Below, piece after piece: positions 1-6,770 of a stretch of DNA of 64,000 bases (position 1 is the stretch's first letter; each line of letters opens with the position of its first letter). The position numbers were made by a program, and so were the translations under genes. Origin of the DNA: Sphaerisporangium sp. (GTDB lineage Bacteria > Actinomycetota > Actinomycetes > Streptosporangiales > Streptosporangiaceae). The notes beneath the pieces were generated by a model. It saw nothing but the letters and a program-made list of their open reading frames with translations, did no database searches and had not been told where the DNA came from. The stretch lies in assembly GCA_025964675.1 (NCBI GenBank), contig JAOPYI010000116.1:1-64000 (forward strand), in the 5' to 3' direction.

Positions 1-1
1 A

Positions 2-151
2 CACCGCCAGCTGAGCGACGACGAACTCCGGGCAGCCGGCGTCGCACCAGGAACAGTGCGGCTGTCGGTCGGCACCGAGTCCGTCGAGGATCTGATCTGG
101 GACCTGGAGCAGAGTTTCGCGCACGTCGCCGCGACAGCGGGAAGGAGGTAG
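2..151 (+). CDS. O-acetylhomoserine sulfhydrylase-type PLP enzyme, C-terminal end (5' truncated)
   Basis: Only the last 49 codons are inside the window. They end in TAG and read HRQLSDDELRAAG, then VRLSVGTES, then DLIWDLEQSF. This is the usual C-terminus of the Cys/Met-metabolism PLP family (MetY / homocysteine synthase), where the strand carrying RLSVG packs beside the cofactor site. MetY makes homocysteine from O-acetylhomoserine and sulfide. The PLP lysine and the rest of the fold lie upstream of base 1. Cystathionine gamma-synthase or another family member cannot be excluded from the tail alone. The next gene starts 7 bases after this stop, so the two are probably co-transcribed. Confidence 0.7.
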   Translation, partial: HRQLSDDELRAAGVAPGTVRLSVGTESVEDLIWDLEQSFAHVAATAGRR

Positions 152-158
152 CGAGAGC

Positions 159-641
159 ATGACCGATCTCGGGCACTACCAGGAGCCGTTGACGATCCAA
201 CGCGTGCTCCACACCGCGAGGACTATCGCGATCGTGGGCCTGTCGAACAACGAGTTGCGAGCCAGCTACTTCGTTGGCTACTACCTCAAGCGGCACGGCT
301 ACCGCGTGATCCCCGTGAATCCCCGCGAGACACAGATCCTCGGAGAGACATGCTACGCGAGCCTGCTGGACGTAACCGTGCCAGTGGACGTCGTGAACGT
401 CTTCCGCGCGCCCGATGCGCTGCCGGGGATCGCGCGGGAGACTGTGGCGATCCACGCCGGTGCCCTCTGGTGCCAGTTCGGCGTGATCAACGAGGAGGGC
501 GCGCGGATCGCGGAGGACGGCGGCGCGACGGTGATCATGGACCGCTGCCTCAAGGTCGAGCACGCGCGCTACATGGGCCGGATGCACTGGCTCGGCTTCA
601 ACACCCAGCGCATCACGTCCGTCCGCGCCGGGCTCCAGTAG
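159..641 (+). CDS. CoA-binding (Rossmann) domain protein, YccU-like
   Basis: A 160-residue single-domain protein of the CoA_binding_2 family. A nucleotide-binding Rossmann strand and loop lies at about residues 23-31 (IAIVGLSNN), followed by IPVNPRE at about 51-57 and LWCQFGVINEEG near the middle. Family members resemble the CoA-binding domain of succinyl-CoA synthetase but have no established reaction. The start is supported by AGGAGG about 10 bases upstream. It follows the homocysteine synthase gene by 7 bases, a pairing that is common in actinomycetes and hints at a link to acyl-homoserine/sulfur metabolism (inference). Length is normal for the family. Confidence 0.85.
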   Translation: MTDLGHYQEPLTIQRVLHTARTIAIVGLSNNELRASYFVGYYLKRHGYRVIPVNPRETQILGETCYASLLDVTVPVDVVNVFRAPDALPGIARETVAIHAGALWCQFGVINEEGARIAEDGGATVIMDRCLKVEHARYMGRMHWLGFNTQRITSVRAGLQ

Positions 642-734
642 CTGATACCTCCCGGGTAGAGCGCCCCGGGTTGGGCCTGCTCGTGGTGCGGCTGGCCGGC
701 GTCCCAGGCTGCCATGGCCCGCGACCCCGCAGGT

Positions 735-755
735 GCGGCTTCAAGCCGAAGCCGC
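735..755. terminator. Hairpin between convergent genes
   Basis: Perfect 8-bp arms GCGGCTTC (735-742) and GAAGCCGC (748-755) enclose a 5-base loop. It lies between the CoA-binding gene on the plus strand and the SpoIIE-type phosphatase on the minus strand, so it could end transcripts from both sides. There is no clear T-run, as is usual in high-GC actinomycetes. Confidence 0.5.
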
Positions 756-859
756 GGCCGAGCTTGGGATATGACCCCACTGACGCCCTGCAGCCTAGAA
801 ACGAACGCCCCGCCTCGCGTGGGCCATGGCGCCGGGGACGGCGGTCGCGGTGGTGCGGG

Positions 860-2611
860 TCAGGGGCCGGTGTGTGTCATGCGGGTGAGGAGGAGGGCTA
901 CGTCGTCGTACTGCTTGGGGAGTGCGTTGATGATGGCTTCGCAGGTCGACTCCAGCGTGCCGCGTGGGGAGCCGAGGGCTTTCTGCAGGGTCGCGATGCC
1001 GGTGTCGATGTCCTGCTCCCGGCTCTCCACGAGCCCGTCCGTGTAGAGCGCGAGCGTGCTCCCGACCGGGATCGTGACCTCCGTGGTGGTGAAGGCCCTG
1101 GAGAACGCGGGGTCGCCGAGGCCGAGCGCCAGCCCTGAGGGTAGGTCGAGCACGGAGGCGGTGCCGTCGGGCTGGACCAGGATCGGCGGTGGATGTCCGG
1201 CGCGGGACAGGGCGCAGGTGCGGGTGTCCAGGTCGATGATGGCGTAGAGGCAGGTCGCGCACTGGATGGAGTCCAGGTCTTCGGCCATCTGGTCGAGCCG
1301 GCGAAGCACCTGGTCGGGCGGCAGGTCGAAGCCCGCTAGGGCGCGTACGGCCGCGCGGAGCTGGCCCATCGCGCCGGCGGCCACGGCGCCGTGCCCCATG
1401 GCGTCCCCGATCACCAGGGCGATCCGCGTCTCGGACAGCGAGATCACGTCGTACCAGTCTCCGCCCACCGTCATGGCGCTGGCGGGAAGGTAACGGTGGG
1501 CGACCTCCAGGCCGGGCGGGACGGTGAGCGTGCGGGGTGCGAGGTTCTGCTGGAGGGCCTGCGCGGTGCGGCGCTCCCGGGAGTAGAGCCGGGCGTTGTC
1601 GATGCAGATGGCCGCCCGCGTGGCGAGACCCTCGGCCAGCGTCCTGTCGTGGTCGTCGAAGCTGGGCCGGTCGGCGTTGCGGGTGAACGAGATGAAGCCG
1701 AGCACCATGCCCCTGGCCTTCAGCGGTGCGGTCAGGAACGAGGACCTCTCGAGAACGTTCACAGCCGGCTGGCCCAGCACTCTCGTGATCTTGTTGAGAT
1801 CCTTGATCTCCAGGTCGGCCACGCTGTACAGGATGGGCGTGTCGCTGACCATGCACCGGTTGGCCGGGTGCCGCGCGCCGTAGACGACGATCTCGTTGGC
1901 CGGGAAGGCCGCGCGCCAGGCGTGCTCGTCGGTCCGGCGGGTGCCGATGCTGAGAGCCAGCCGCCGCACCCTCACCGATCCGTCGGCCGCGTGGTCGGGA
2001 TACACCTCGTCCCTGAGCAGGCCTTCGACGACGTAGAGGCCGGAGCTGTCGGCGAACCTCGGCACGGCGACGTCCATGAAGTCCTCGGCGGCCTGGCGCG
2101 GATCGAGCGTGGCACCCACGCGGGTGCTCAGCTCGTTCAGCAGTGTGAGGCGCTGGGCGGCGGCGTCGGCGTCACGGGCGTGGGGCGGGGAGGTCTCCAT
2201 GGCTGTGACCAGCACCGCTCCCCATGTGCCGGGCCTGACCAGAGGCTCCCAGTTGAAGGCCACGTCGTGGACCTGCCCGTCGGCGCACTCGGCGGACAGG
2301 ACGTCGCTCCATCGCTCACCGGCGGCCACCTCGTCCAAGGCCCGCCTGACCCTGTCGCGACGGGTGCCGCGTAACAGCAGCTCGCAGATGTCGCGGCCCA
2401 TGGCCGTTTCGGGAGAGCGGCCGAACAGCCGCGCCGCGCCGCCACCCCACTGGGTGACATGCCCGTCTCCGTCGAGCACCAGAGCGGCGAAGCCCGCGAG
2501 CTGCCCGGCGATTGCGTTTGACCGGCACAACTCGTCCGTCGATGACTTCGATCTCGCCGCACGCACCACCAGACCCCCTGGGAACATCGCACTGGGCCGC
2601 GGGGGGCGCAT
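860..2611 (-). CDS. PAS-GAF-SpoIIE (PP2C-type) serine phosphatase
   Basis: A 583-residue sensor phosphatase. A PAS-like domain occupies roughly residues 35-140, a GAF domain about 155-325, and a SpoIIE/PP2C domain from about 350 to the end. The phosphatase domain has the metal-binding motif VGGDWYDV, then IGDAMGHG and LALYTDGLVE. Such proteins dephosphorylate anti-sigma-factor antagonists and so release sigma factors under stress or during development. A STAS antagonist gene lies about 3.5 kb away and is a possible partner (inference). The start at 2611 is preferred over the upstream ATG at 2641 because GAGGAA lies 5 bases before it; the longer form would add 10 residues. No histidine-kinase-like (RsbW) domain is present in this protein. 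Confidence 0.85.
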   Translation of the reverse strand: MRPPRPSAMFPGGLVVRAARSKSSTDELCRSNAIAGQLAGFAALVLDGDGHVTQWGGGAARLFGRSPETAMGRDICELLLRGTRRDRVRRALDEVAAGERWSDVLSAECADGQVHDVAFNWEPLVRPGTWGAVLVTAMETSPPHARDADAAAQRLTLLNELSTRVGATLDPRQAAEDFMDVAVPRFADSSGLYVVEGLLRDEVYPDHAADGSVRVRRLALSIGTRRTDEHAWRAAFPANEIVVYGARHPANRCMVSDTPILYSVADLEIKDLNKITRVLGQPAVNVLERSSFLTAPLKARGMVLGFISFTRNADRPSFDDHDRTLAEGLATRAAICIDNARLYSRERRTAQALQQNLAPRTLTVPPGLEVAHRYLPASAMTVGGDWYDVISLSETRIALVIGDAMGHGAVAAGAMGQLRAAVRALAGFDLPPDQVLRRLDQMAEDLDSIQCATCLYAIIDLDTRTCALSRAGHPPPILVQPDGTASVLDLPSGLALGLGDPAFSRAFTTTEVTIPVGSTLALYTDGLVESREQDIDTGIATLQKALGSPRGTLESTCEAIINALPKQYDDVALLLTRMTHTGP

Positions 2612-2824
2612 GGGTTCCTCTCGAGCCGGGTCTGCACCCATCTGCGGCTACCGTAAGTAAAGTAGCACCTACTGTTAGCTCTCTTTCGCGAAAACTCATC
2701 AAACCTAGAGGCCCGGCGCCGTCCCCGCCGTGTCATCAAGGGCCAGGAGAACGACCCCAAGGTGAAGAAGCCGGCGCGGGCCCCGAGGTGACACCTACAA
2801 GGGCTCGGTGATCCCCTCCGCGAC

Positions 2825-3442
2825 CTAGGTGCCGGTGGCGTCCTGGCGCAGGCCGTCGAACGCGATCTTGCAGACGGCCTCCGCCAGGGCGTCCGCGCCC
2901 ATGCCGCCGCGCGGCCGGTACCACTCGATCAGCGAGTTGACGAGCCCGAACACCAGGCGGCTGGCGACGGCGGGATCAACGTCGGGACGTACGTCCCCCT
3001 CGGCCTCGGCCTGCCGCACCAGCTCGCTGACCAGGTGATCGAACTCGCGGCGGCGGGCGAGAGCCTGGCGTTCCACCTTGGTGTTGCCCCGCACGCGCAG
3101 CAGGAGCGTGACGAACGGCAGGCGATCGACCAGCACGTGCACGCTGCGCCGTACGAGGTGCTCGAGCTTGTCGATCGCGCGGCCCTCCATGGCGCCGGCC
3201 TCGTCCGCGGCCTCGAAGAGGCCGTCGAGGGCACGGGCGACGGCCAGGCGGAGCAGCTCGTCCTTGCTCGCGACGTGGTAGTAGATCGCCGACTTGGTGA
3301 TGCCGAGTCCGCGGGAGAGGTCCTCCATGCTGGTGGCCTCGTAGCCGCGCTCGTTGAACACCTTGACCGCGACGGCGAGCAGCGACTCCAGGTCGTAGCC
3401 GGGGCGGCCTCGACGGGGAGGGTTGACGCGGGCGGTGGCCAT
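2825..3442 (-). CDS. TetR-family repressor, PaaR-like candidate
   Basis: A 205-residue TetR regulator. The N-terminal helix-turn-helix (residues about 15-62) reads GRPGYDLESLLAVAVKVFNE, then GYEATSMEDLSRGLGITKSA and IYYHVASKDELL. The rest is an all-helical ligand and dimerisation domain. The HTH resembles actinobacterial PaaR repressors, which sense phenylacetyl-CoA and control paa operons (recalled family knowledge, not searched). The phenylacetate genes start 3.3 kb away, and a palindrome of PaaR type lies before paaA at 8866-8887. An alternative is a regulator of the multicopper-oxidase genes or of an unlinked target. It is followed on the same strand by the SpoIIE-type gene and preceded by the MarR gene. 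Confidence 0.8.
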   Translation of the reverse strand: MATARVNPPRRGRPGYDLESLLAVAVKVFNERGYEATSMEDLSRGLGITKSAIYYHVASKDELLRLAVARALDGLFEAADEAGAMEGRAIDKLEHLVRRSVHVLVDRLPFVTLLLRVRGNTKVERQALARRREFDHLVSELVRQAEAEGDVRPDVDPAVASRLVFGLVNSLIEWYRPRGGMGADALAEAVCKIAFDGLRQDATGT

Positions 3443-3512
3443 CGCAGCAGTATCTCAGCCCTTCTCTGTCTCCCGGTGGCCGATCAGGCGCCGCAGCTCG
3501 CCCGGCGGGGCT

Positions 3513-3959
3513 TCAGGGGGCGATGAATCTGCGCAGCAAGTGGCGCAGCTGATCCTGCTCGTCGGGGGTCAGGTGGGCGAGCAGCTCGCCGTTGACGCGT
3601 AGCGCCACCTCCTCGGCGCGGGCGAACAGTTCGCGTCCCGCATCGGTGAGCTCGACCGCGTAGGCTCGCCGGTCGCCGACGGCGGGGCGGCGTACCGCGA
3701 GGCCTCTGTCTTCGAGATCGTCGATGGTTCGCACGATCGAGGACTTGTCGCTGCCGGTCAGCGAGCCGAGTTTCCGCTGGTTGACCGCGCCGTGCCGGAC
3801 GAGGTTCAGCATCACCCCGAAATGCCGGCCCTCGATGCCGAGGGGCACGAGCATATCCGCGAAGGCCATGGAGGCACGCCGCCCCGCGAGCCGCAGCAGC
3901 GGCCCGAGGCTGTAGTCACGGCCGGCCCGTGGCGAACCCGGGGCCCCTTGGGAGTCCAT
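3513..3959 (-). CDS. MarR-family transcriptional regulator
   Basis: A 148-residue winged-helix regulator. The recognition region reads NQRKLGSLTGSDKSSIVRTI followed by DDLEDRGLAVRR, and the wing by DRRAYAVELTDAGRELF, all standard MarR signatures. MarR proteins are dimers that usually repress a divergent gene and release DNA on binding a small molecule or on oxidation. No cysteine is present in the HTH, so thiol sensing there is unlikely. It diverges from the membrane protein and multicopper oxidase genes, with a 26-bp near-perfect palindrome in the gap (3983-4008), so it very probably controls both itself and that operon. Confidence 0.9.
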   Translation of the reverse strand: MDSQGAPGSPRAGRDYSLGPLLRLAGRRASMAFADMLVPLGIEGRHFGVMLNLVRHGAVNQRKLGSLTGSDKSSIVRTIDDLEDRGLAVRRPAVGDRRAYAVELTDAGRELFARAEEVALRVNGELLAHLTPDEQDQLRHLLRRFIAP

Positions 3960-3982
3960 CGCATCCTCAGTGTAGGCTCACG

Positions 3983-4008
3983 GAGATTGTCTCACATGAG
4001 ACTATCTC
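3983..4008. promoter_or_regulatory. Palindrome, probable MarR operator
   Basis: Arms GAGATTGTCTCA (3983-3994) and TGAGACTATCTC (3997-4008) are separated by CA and match at 11 of 12 positions. The site is in the 70-bp gap between the divergent marR-type gene and the membrane protein/oxidase operon. Its size and position fit a MarR dimer site. Confidence 0.7.
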
Positions 4009-4029
4009 TGTACGGCCATTCGAGGTTCG

Positions 4030-4494
4030 ATGACAACTTCCCCCTTGCTCGCCAAAGCCGGCAGCGATCGGCCTGACCAACCGAGGCGCTGGGCGCGCTG
4101 GCCCTTCCGGATAGCGATGACCTTCGCCGCTGTGCTGCTGTTCGATCAGGCGGTGTTCGCCGGACAGTTCCTGTCCGGCACGTTCGGCGCGCTGCACACG
4201 CACCGGGAGAACGCCACGTTCGCCGCGATCGCCACGCTGGTCGCCGCGGTGGCGGCGATCCCCATCCGCTGGCCTGGCGGCGGACCATTCTGGCCGATGC
4301 TCGCGTGCGTCGGGCTGTTCGGGCTCATCGCCCTGCAGATCGCGCTGGGTTTCGCCCGTACGTTGACCGTGCACATCCCGCTGGGCGTCTCGATCATCTT
4401 GCTGGCCGTACTGCTCGTCATCTGGGCCTGGCGCCCGCCCAGGGCGCCTACGGCGCGCGGGGTTCCCGGCGCGAAAAAGGGCGGGCCGGCATGA
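4030..4494 (+). CDS. Small four-helix membrane protein of unknown function
   Basis: A 154-residue protein with about four hydrophobic segments (near residues 27-50, 62-80, 86-108 and 115-133) and a basic C-terminal tail. Histidines occur in HTHREN after the first helix and in TVHIPLG before the last. This is reminiscent of small DUF6220-like or cytochrome-b561-like four-helix proteins in which such residues could hold haem, but I cannot assign a family. GAGG lies 5 bases before the ATG. The stop overlaps the start of the multicopper oxidase gene (ATGA), so the two are translationally coupled. A role in electron transfer or copper supply for the oxidase is only an inference. Confidence 0.65.
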   Translation: MTTSPLLAKAGSDRPDQPRRWARWPFRIAMTFAAVLLFDQAVFAGQFLSGTFGALHTHRENATFAAIATLVAAVAAIPIRWPGGGPFWPMLACVGLFGLIALQIALGFARTLTVHIPLGVSIILLAVLLVIWAWRPPRAPTARGVPGAKKGGPA

Positions 4495-6044
4495 GGGCGA
4501 TGAACAGGCGGGGCTTCTTCGGCGTGCTGGGCGGCGCGACGGTGGCCGCCGGAGTCGGTGTGCCGCTCCTGTCGGGGATACGCGGCTCGACCTCGGCAGG
4601 CACCCTGCTCGCCAGCAGCGTGCCGCTTCCGGGCCGCTTCACGTTGCCGCTGGTGACCCCGCCGGTCCTGGCACCGGTACGCAGCGATGCCACCGGCGAC
4701 TACTACGAGCTGGTACAACGATCGGCCCGGGTCGAGCTGATCCCGGGAATGAAGACCGAGATCTGGGGATACAACGGGATCTTCCCCGGTCCGACGATCG
4801 TGTCACGCAGCGACCGTCCCACGGTCGTACGGCACCGCAACGAGCTGCCGGTACCCGTGGTCGTCCACCTGCACGGCGGGCGCACGCCGCCCTCCGACGA
4901 CGGCTATCCCACCGACCTGCTGATGCCGGTCGGCTCCGCCGCCGAGCACCAGCACGGCCACGATCCGGCCGCCGTCATCACCATGGGGGAACGCGACTAC
5001 CGCTATCCGCCGCGTCACCGGGCCGCGACACTCTGGTACCACGACCACCGGATGGACTTCACCGGTCCCAGCGTTTGGCGCGGGCTGGCGGGTTTCCACC
5101 TCGTGCACGACGCCGAGGAGGATGCGCTGCCGCTGCCTAGAGGCGACCGCGACCTGCCATTGATGATCGTCGACCGGTCGTTCGCCGAGGACGGCTCGCT
5201 GCGATACCCCAGCCTCGACCCCACCCTCAAGACGCCCGGTGTGACGGACGCGTACGGCGCGGGGGTGCTGGGGGACGTCATCCTGGTCAACGGCGTGCCA
5301 TGGCCGGTGGCCGAGGTCTCCGCGACCCGCCATCGGCTGCGGATGCTCAACGCCTCGAACGCGCGGAGGTATCGTCTGGCGCTCGATCCCCCACCGCCGG
5401 GCGGCGGCGGGCTTGTTCAGATCGGCACCGACGGCGGGCTGCTGGACCGTCCGGTGCGGCATGACGCCATCGAGATGGCGCCGGCCCAGCGATACGACGT
5501 GGTCGTCGATTTCGGCGCCTACCATGTCGGCCAGGAGGTCACGCTGGTCAACGAGTTCGGCGCCGGCTCCACGGCGCAAGTGATGCGTTTCCGGATCGCT
5601 CGCTCAGCCAAGGACGACACCCGCGTACCCGAGAAGCTTTCTGAGATCGCCGCGTTGAACCCCGCGCAGGCGGTGGTCACGCGCACGATGCGCTTCCGGC
5701 ACGACGACGTGCGTGGAATGGCGGGCTGGACCATCAACGGGCAGCCCTTCGCCCCCGACGTGGTGCACGCGCGCGCCCGGCTCGGCACCGTCGAGATCTG
5801 GCGGCTCACCACCGACTTCCACCACCCGATACACGTGCACCTCGCCCCGTTCCAGGTGCTCTCGCGGGGCAACGGCGGGCCTGGTTCCTACGACCGAGGC
5901 TGGAAGGACACCCTCGACCTGCGCCCGGCCGAGCAGGCCGAGATCATCATCCGCTTCGACGGATACGCCGGCCGCTACGTGTTCCACTGCCACAACCTGG
6001 AACACGAGGATATGGCCATGATGGGCAACCTGCTGGTGACCTGA
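4491..6044 (+). CDS. Tat-exported multicopper oxidase (CotA/laccase-like)
   Basis: A 517-residue copper oxidase. The N-terminus MNRRGFFGVLGGATVAAG is a twin-arginine signal, so it should be exported folded. All four copper-binding blocks are present: HLHGG, LWYHDHRMD, HPIHVHLAPFQ, and HCHNLEHEDMAMM at the C-terminus, which supplies the type 1 copper Cys and axial Met. The domain layout and the C-terminal block resemble spore-coat CotA, bilirubin oxidase and phenoxazinone synthase types. The family oxidises phenols, bilirubin or metal ions with reduction of O2 to water; the substrate here is unknown. The start at 4491 overlaps the preceding stop; a second ATG at 4500 gives a shorter signal. 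It lies in the unit probably controlled by the divergent MarR protein. Confidence 0.92.
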   Translation: MRAMNRRGFFGVLGGATVAAGVGVPLLSGIRGSTSAGTLLASSVPLPGRFTLPLVTPPVLAPVRSDATGDYYELVQRSARVELIPGMKTEIWGYNGIFPGPTIVSRSDRPTVVRHRNELPVPVVVHLHGGRTPPSDDGYPTDLLMPVGSAAEHQHGHDPAAVITMGERDYRYPPRHRAATLWYHDHRMDFTGPSVWRGLAGFHLVHDAEEDALPLPRGDRDLPLMIVDRSFAEDGSLRYPSLDPTLKTPGVTDAYGAGVLGDVILVNGVPWPVAEVSATRHRLRMLNASNARRYRLALDPPPPGGGGLVQIGTDGGLLDRPVRHDAIEMAPAQRYDVVVDFGAYHVGQEVTLVNEFGAGSTAQVMRFRIARSAKDDTRVPEKLSEIAALNPAQAVVTRTMRFRHDDVRGMAGWTINGQPFAPDVVHARARLGTVEIWRLTTDFHHPIHVHLAPFQVLSRGNGGPGSYDRGWKDTLDLRPAEQAEIIIRFDGYAGRYVFHCHNLEHEDMAMMGNLLVT

Positions 6045-6077
6045 GACCCATGGTGATCACCCACCGCGCGCGAGGTA

Positions 6078-6410
6078 TCACCTGGCCAAGGCCACGTCGT
6101 CCATTTCGAAGATCTGCCGGCACTGGGTTATCTCAAGCACGCGTTCGAGGACGCCATGGACACCGATCAGGCGAAGAGAGCCGCCGGCTTTCCATGCCTC
6201 GTCGTGGCTCTGTAGAAGGGACTCCAGGCCGGTGGTGTCGCAGAATCGGACCCCGGACACATCGAGGACCAAGGTTGCGTGCCCGATGCGGATGAGCTCC
6301 TTGACCATTCCGGCGATGAGGCCGGCTGTGGCGATGTCGAGTTCACCCGCCAGTTCTACAACGGTGATGGGGCCGGGGCGGGCGACAGAAAGGTCCAGCC
6401 GTGCTGTCAT
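6078..6410 (-). CDS. STAS-domain anti-sigma factor antagonist
   Basis: A 110-residue single STAS domain starting MTARLDLSVA. The core strand is ITVVELAGELDIATA at about residues 14-28, and the phosphorylation-site region is RFCDTTGLESLL, with Thr at the position that is Ser or Thr in SpoIIAA/RsbV. In its unphosphorylated state such a protein binds an anti-sigma kinase and frees a sigma factor. The start at 6410 has AAGG about 9 bases upstream and matches normal family length; longer in-frame versions would add about 80 unlikely residues. It converges with the oxidase gene 33 bases away. The SpoIIE-type phosphatase at 860-2611 is a candidate for its activation. Confidence 0.88.
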   Translation of the reverse strand: MTARLDLSVARPGPITVVELAGELDIATAGLIAGMVKELIRIGHATLVLDVSGVRFCDTTGLESLLQSHDEAWKAGGSLRLIGVHGVLERVLEITQCRQIFEMDDVALAR

Positions 6411-6770
6411 CTGTGCACCTTCATGTGGTTCGGGGTGTTTGTCCGAAATCACGCTATCCGGTGGGGCTTCAGCGATCAGTAATGTCACTGCGCTGGGTGT
6501 GCTGTGGATTGGGCTGGAAGCTCCAGGCGGCCCCACGTTACTGTCAAGTAACGCCAAGCGGGTGAATCCGCACGGTGCCTTCTGAGGTGACGCAGGCCGG
6601 GCGCCGGCCTTGAGCAAGTCGCCGGCCGTGGTGCCGCGGAACCGGTGAGGGTGCACATCTGGAATGGGTAGGAGCGAAAAGGGTGCGATGCCGTCAGGGG
6701 TCGTCTGAGCGGCCCGGCGTCACCATCCGCACCAATGGCCGGTAAGTGATTCCTCAATGGGAGGTCTTCG
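6411..6770. other. 360-bp non-coding gap between the STAS gene and paaZ
   Basis: No convincing gene. It holds the divergent promoters of the STAS gene and paaZ. Visible elements are a perfect inverted repeat CGTTACT / AGTAACG at 6536-6553, a CGGTAAGT half-site resembling the right half of a PaaR operator at 6740-6747, and the paaZ ribosome-binding site GGGAGG at 6759-6764. Confidence 0.6.

Noticed and set aside
2702-2824. Plus-strand scraps VIKGQENDPKVKK and TYKGSVIPSAT between the SpoIIE-type and TetR genes
   Set aside because: They look protein-like and could be a frameshifted gene end, but I cannot link them to a family and there is no start, so no pseudogene is called.
6045-6077. GGTGAT / ATCACC repeat between the oxidase and STAS genes as a terminator
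   Set aside because: The 6-bp arms are separated by about 19 bases; too weak to call.
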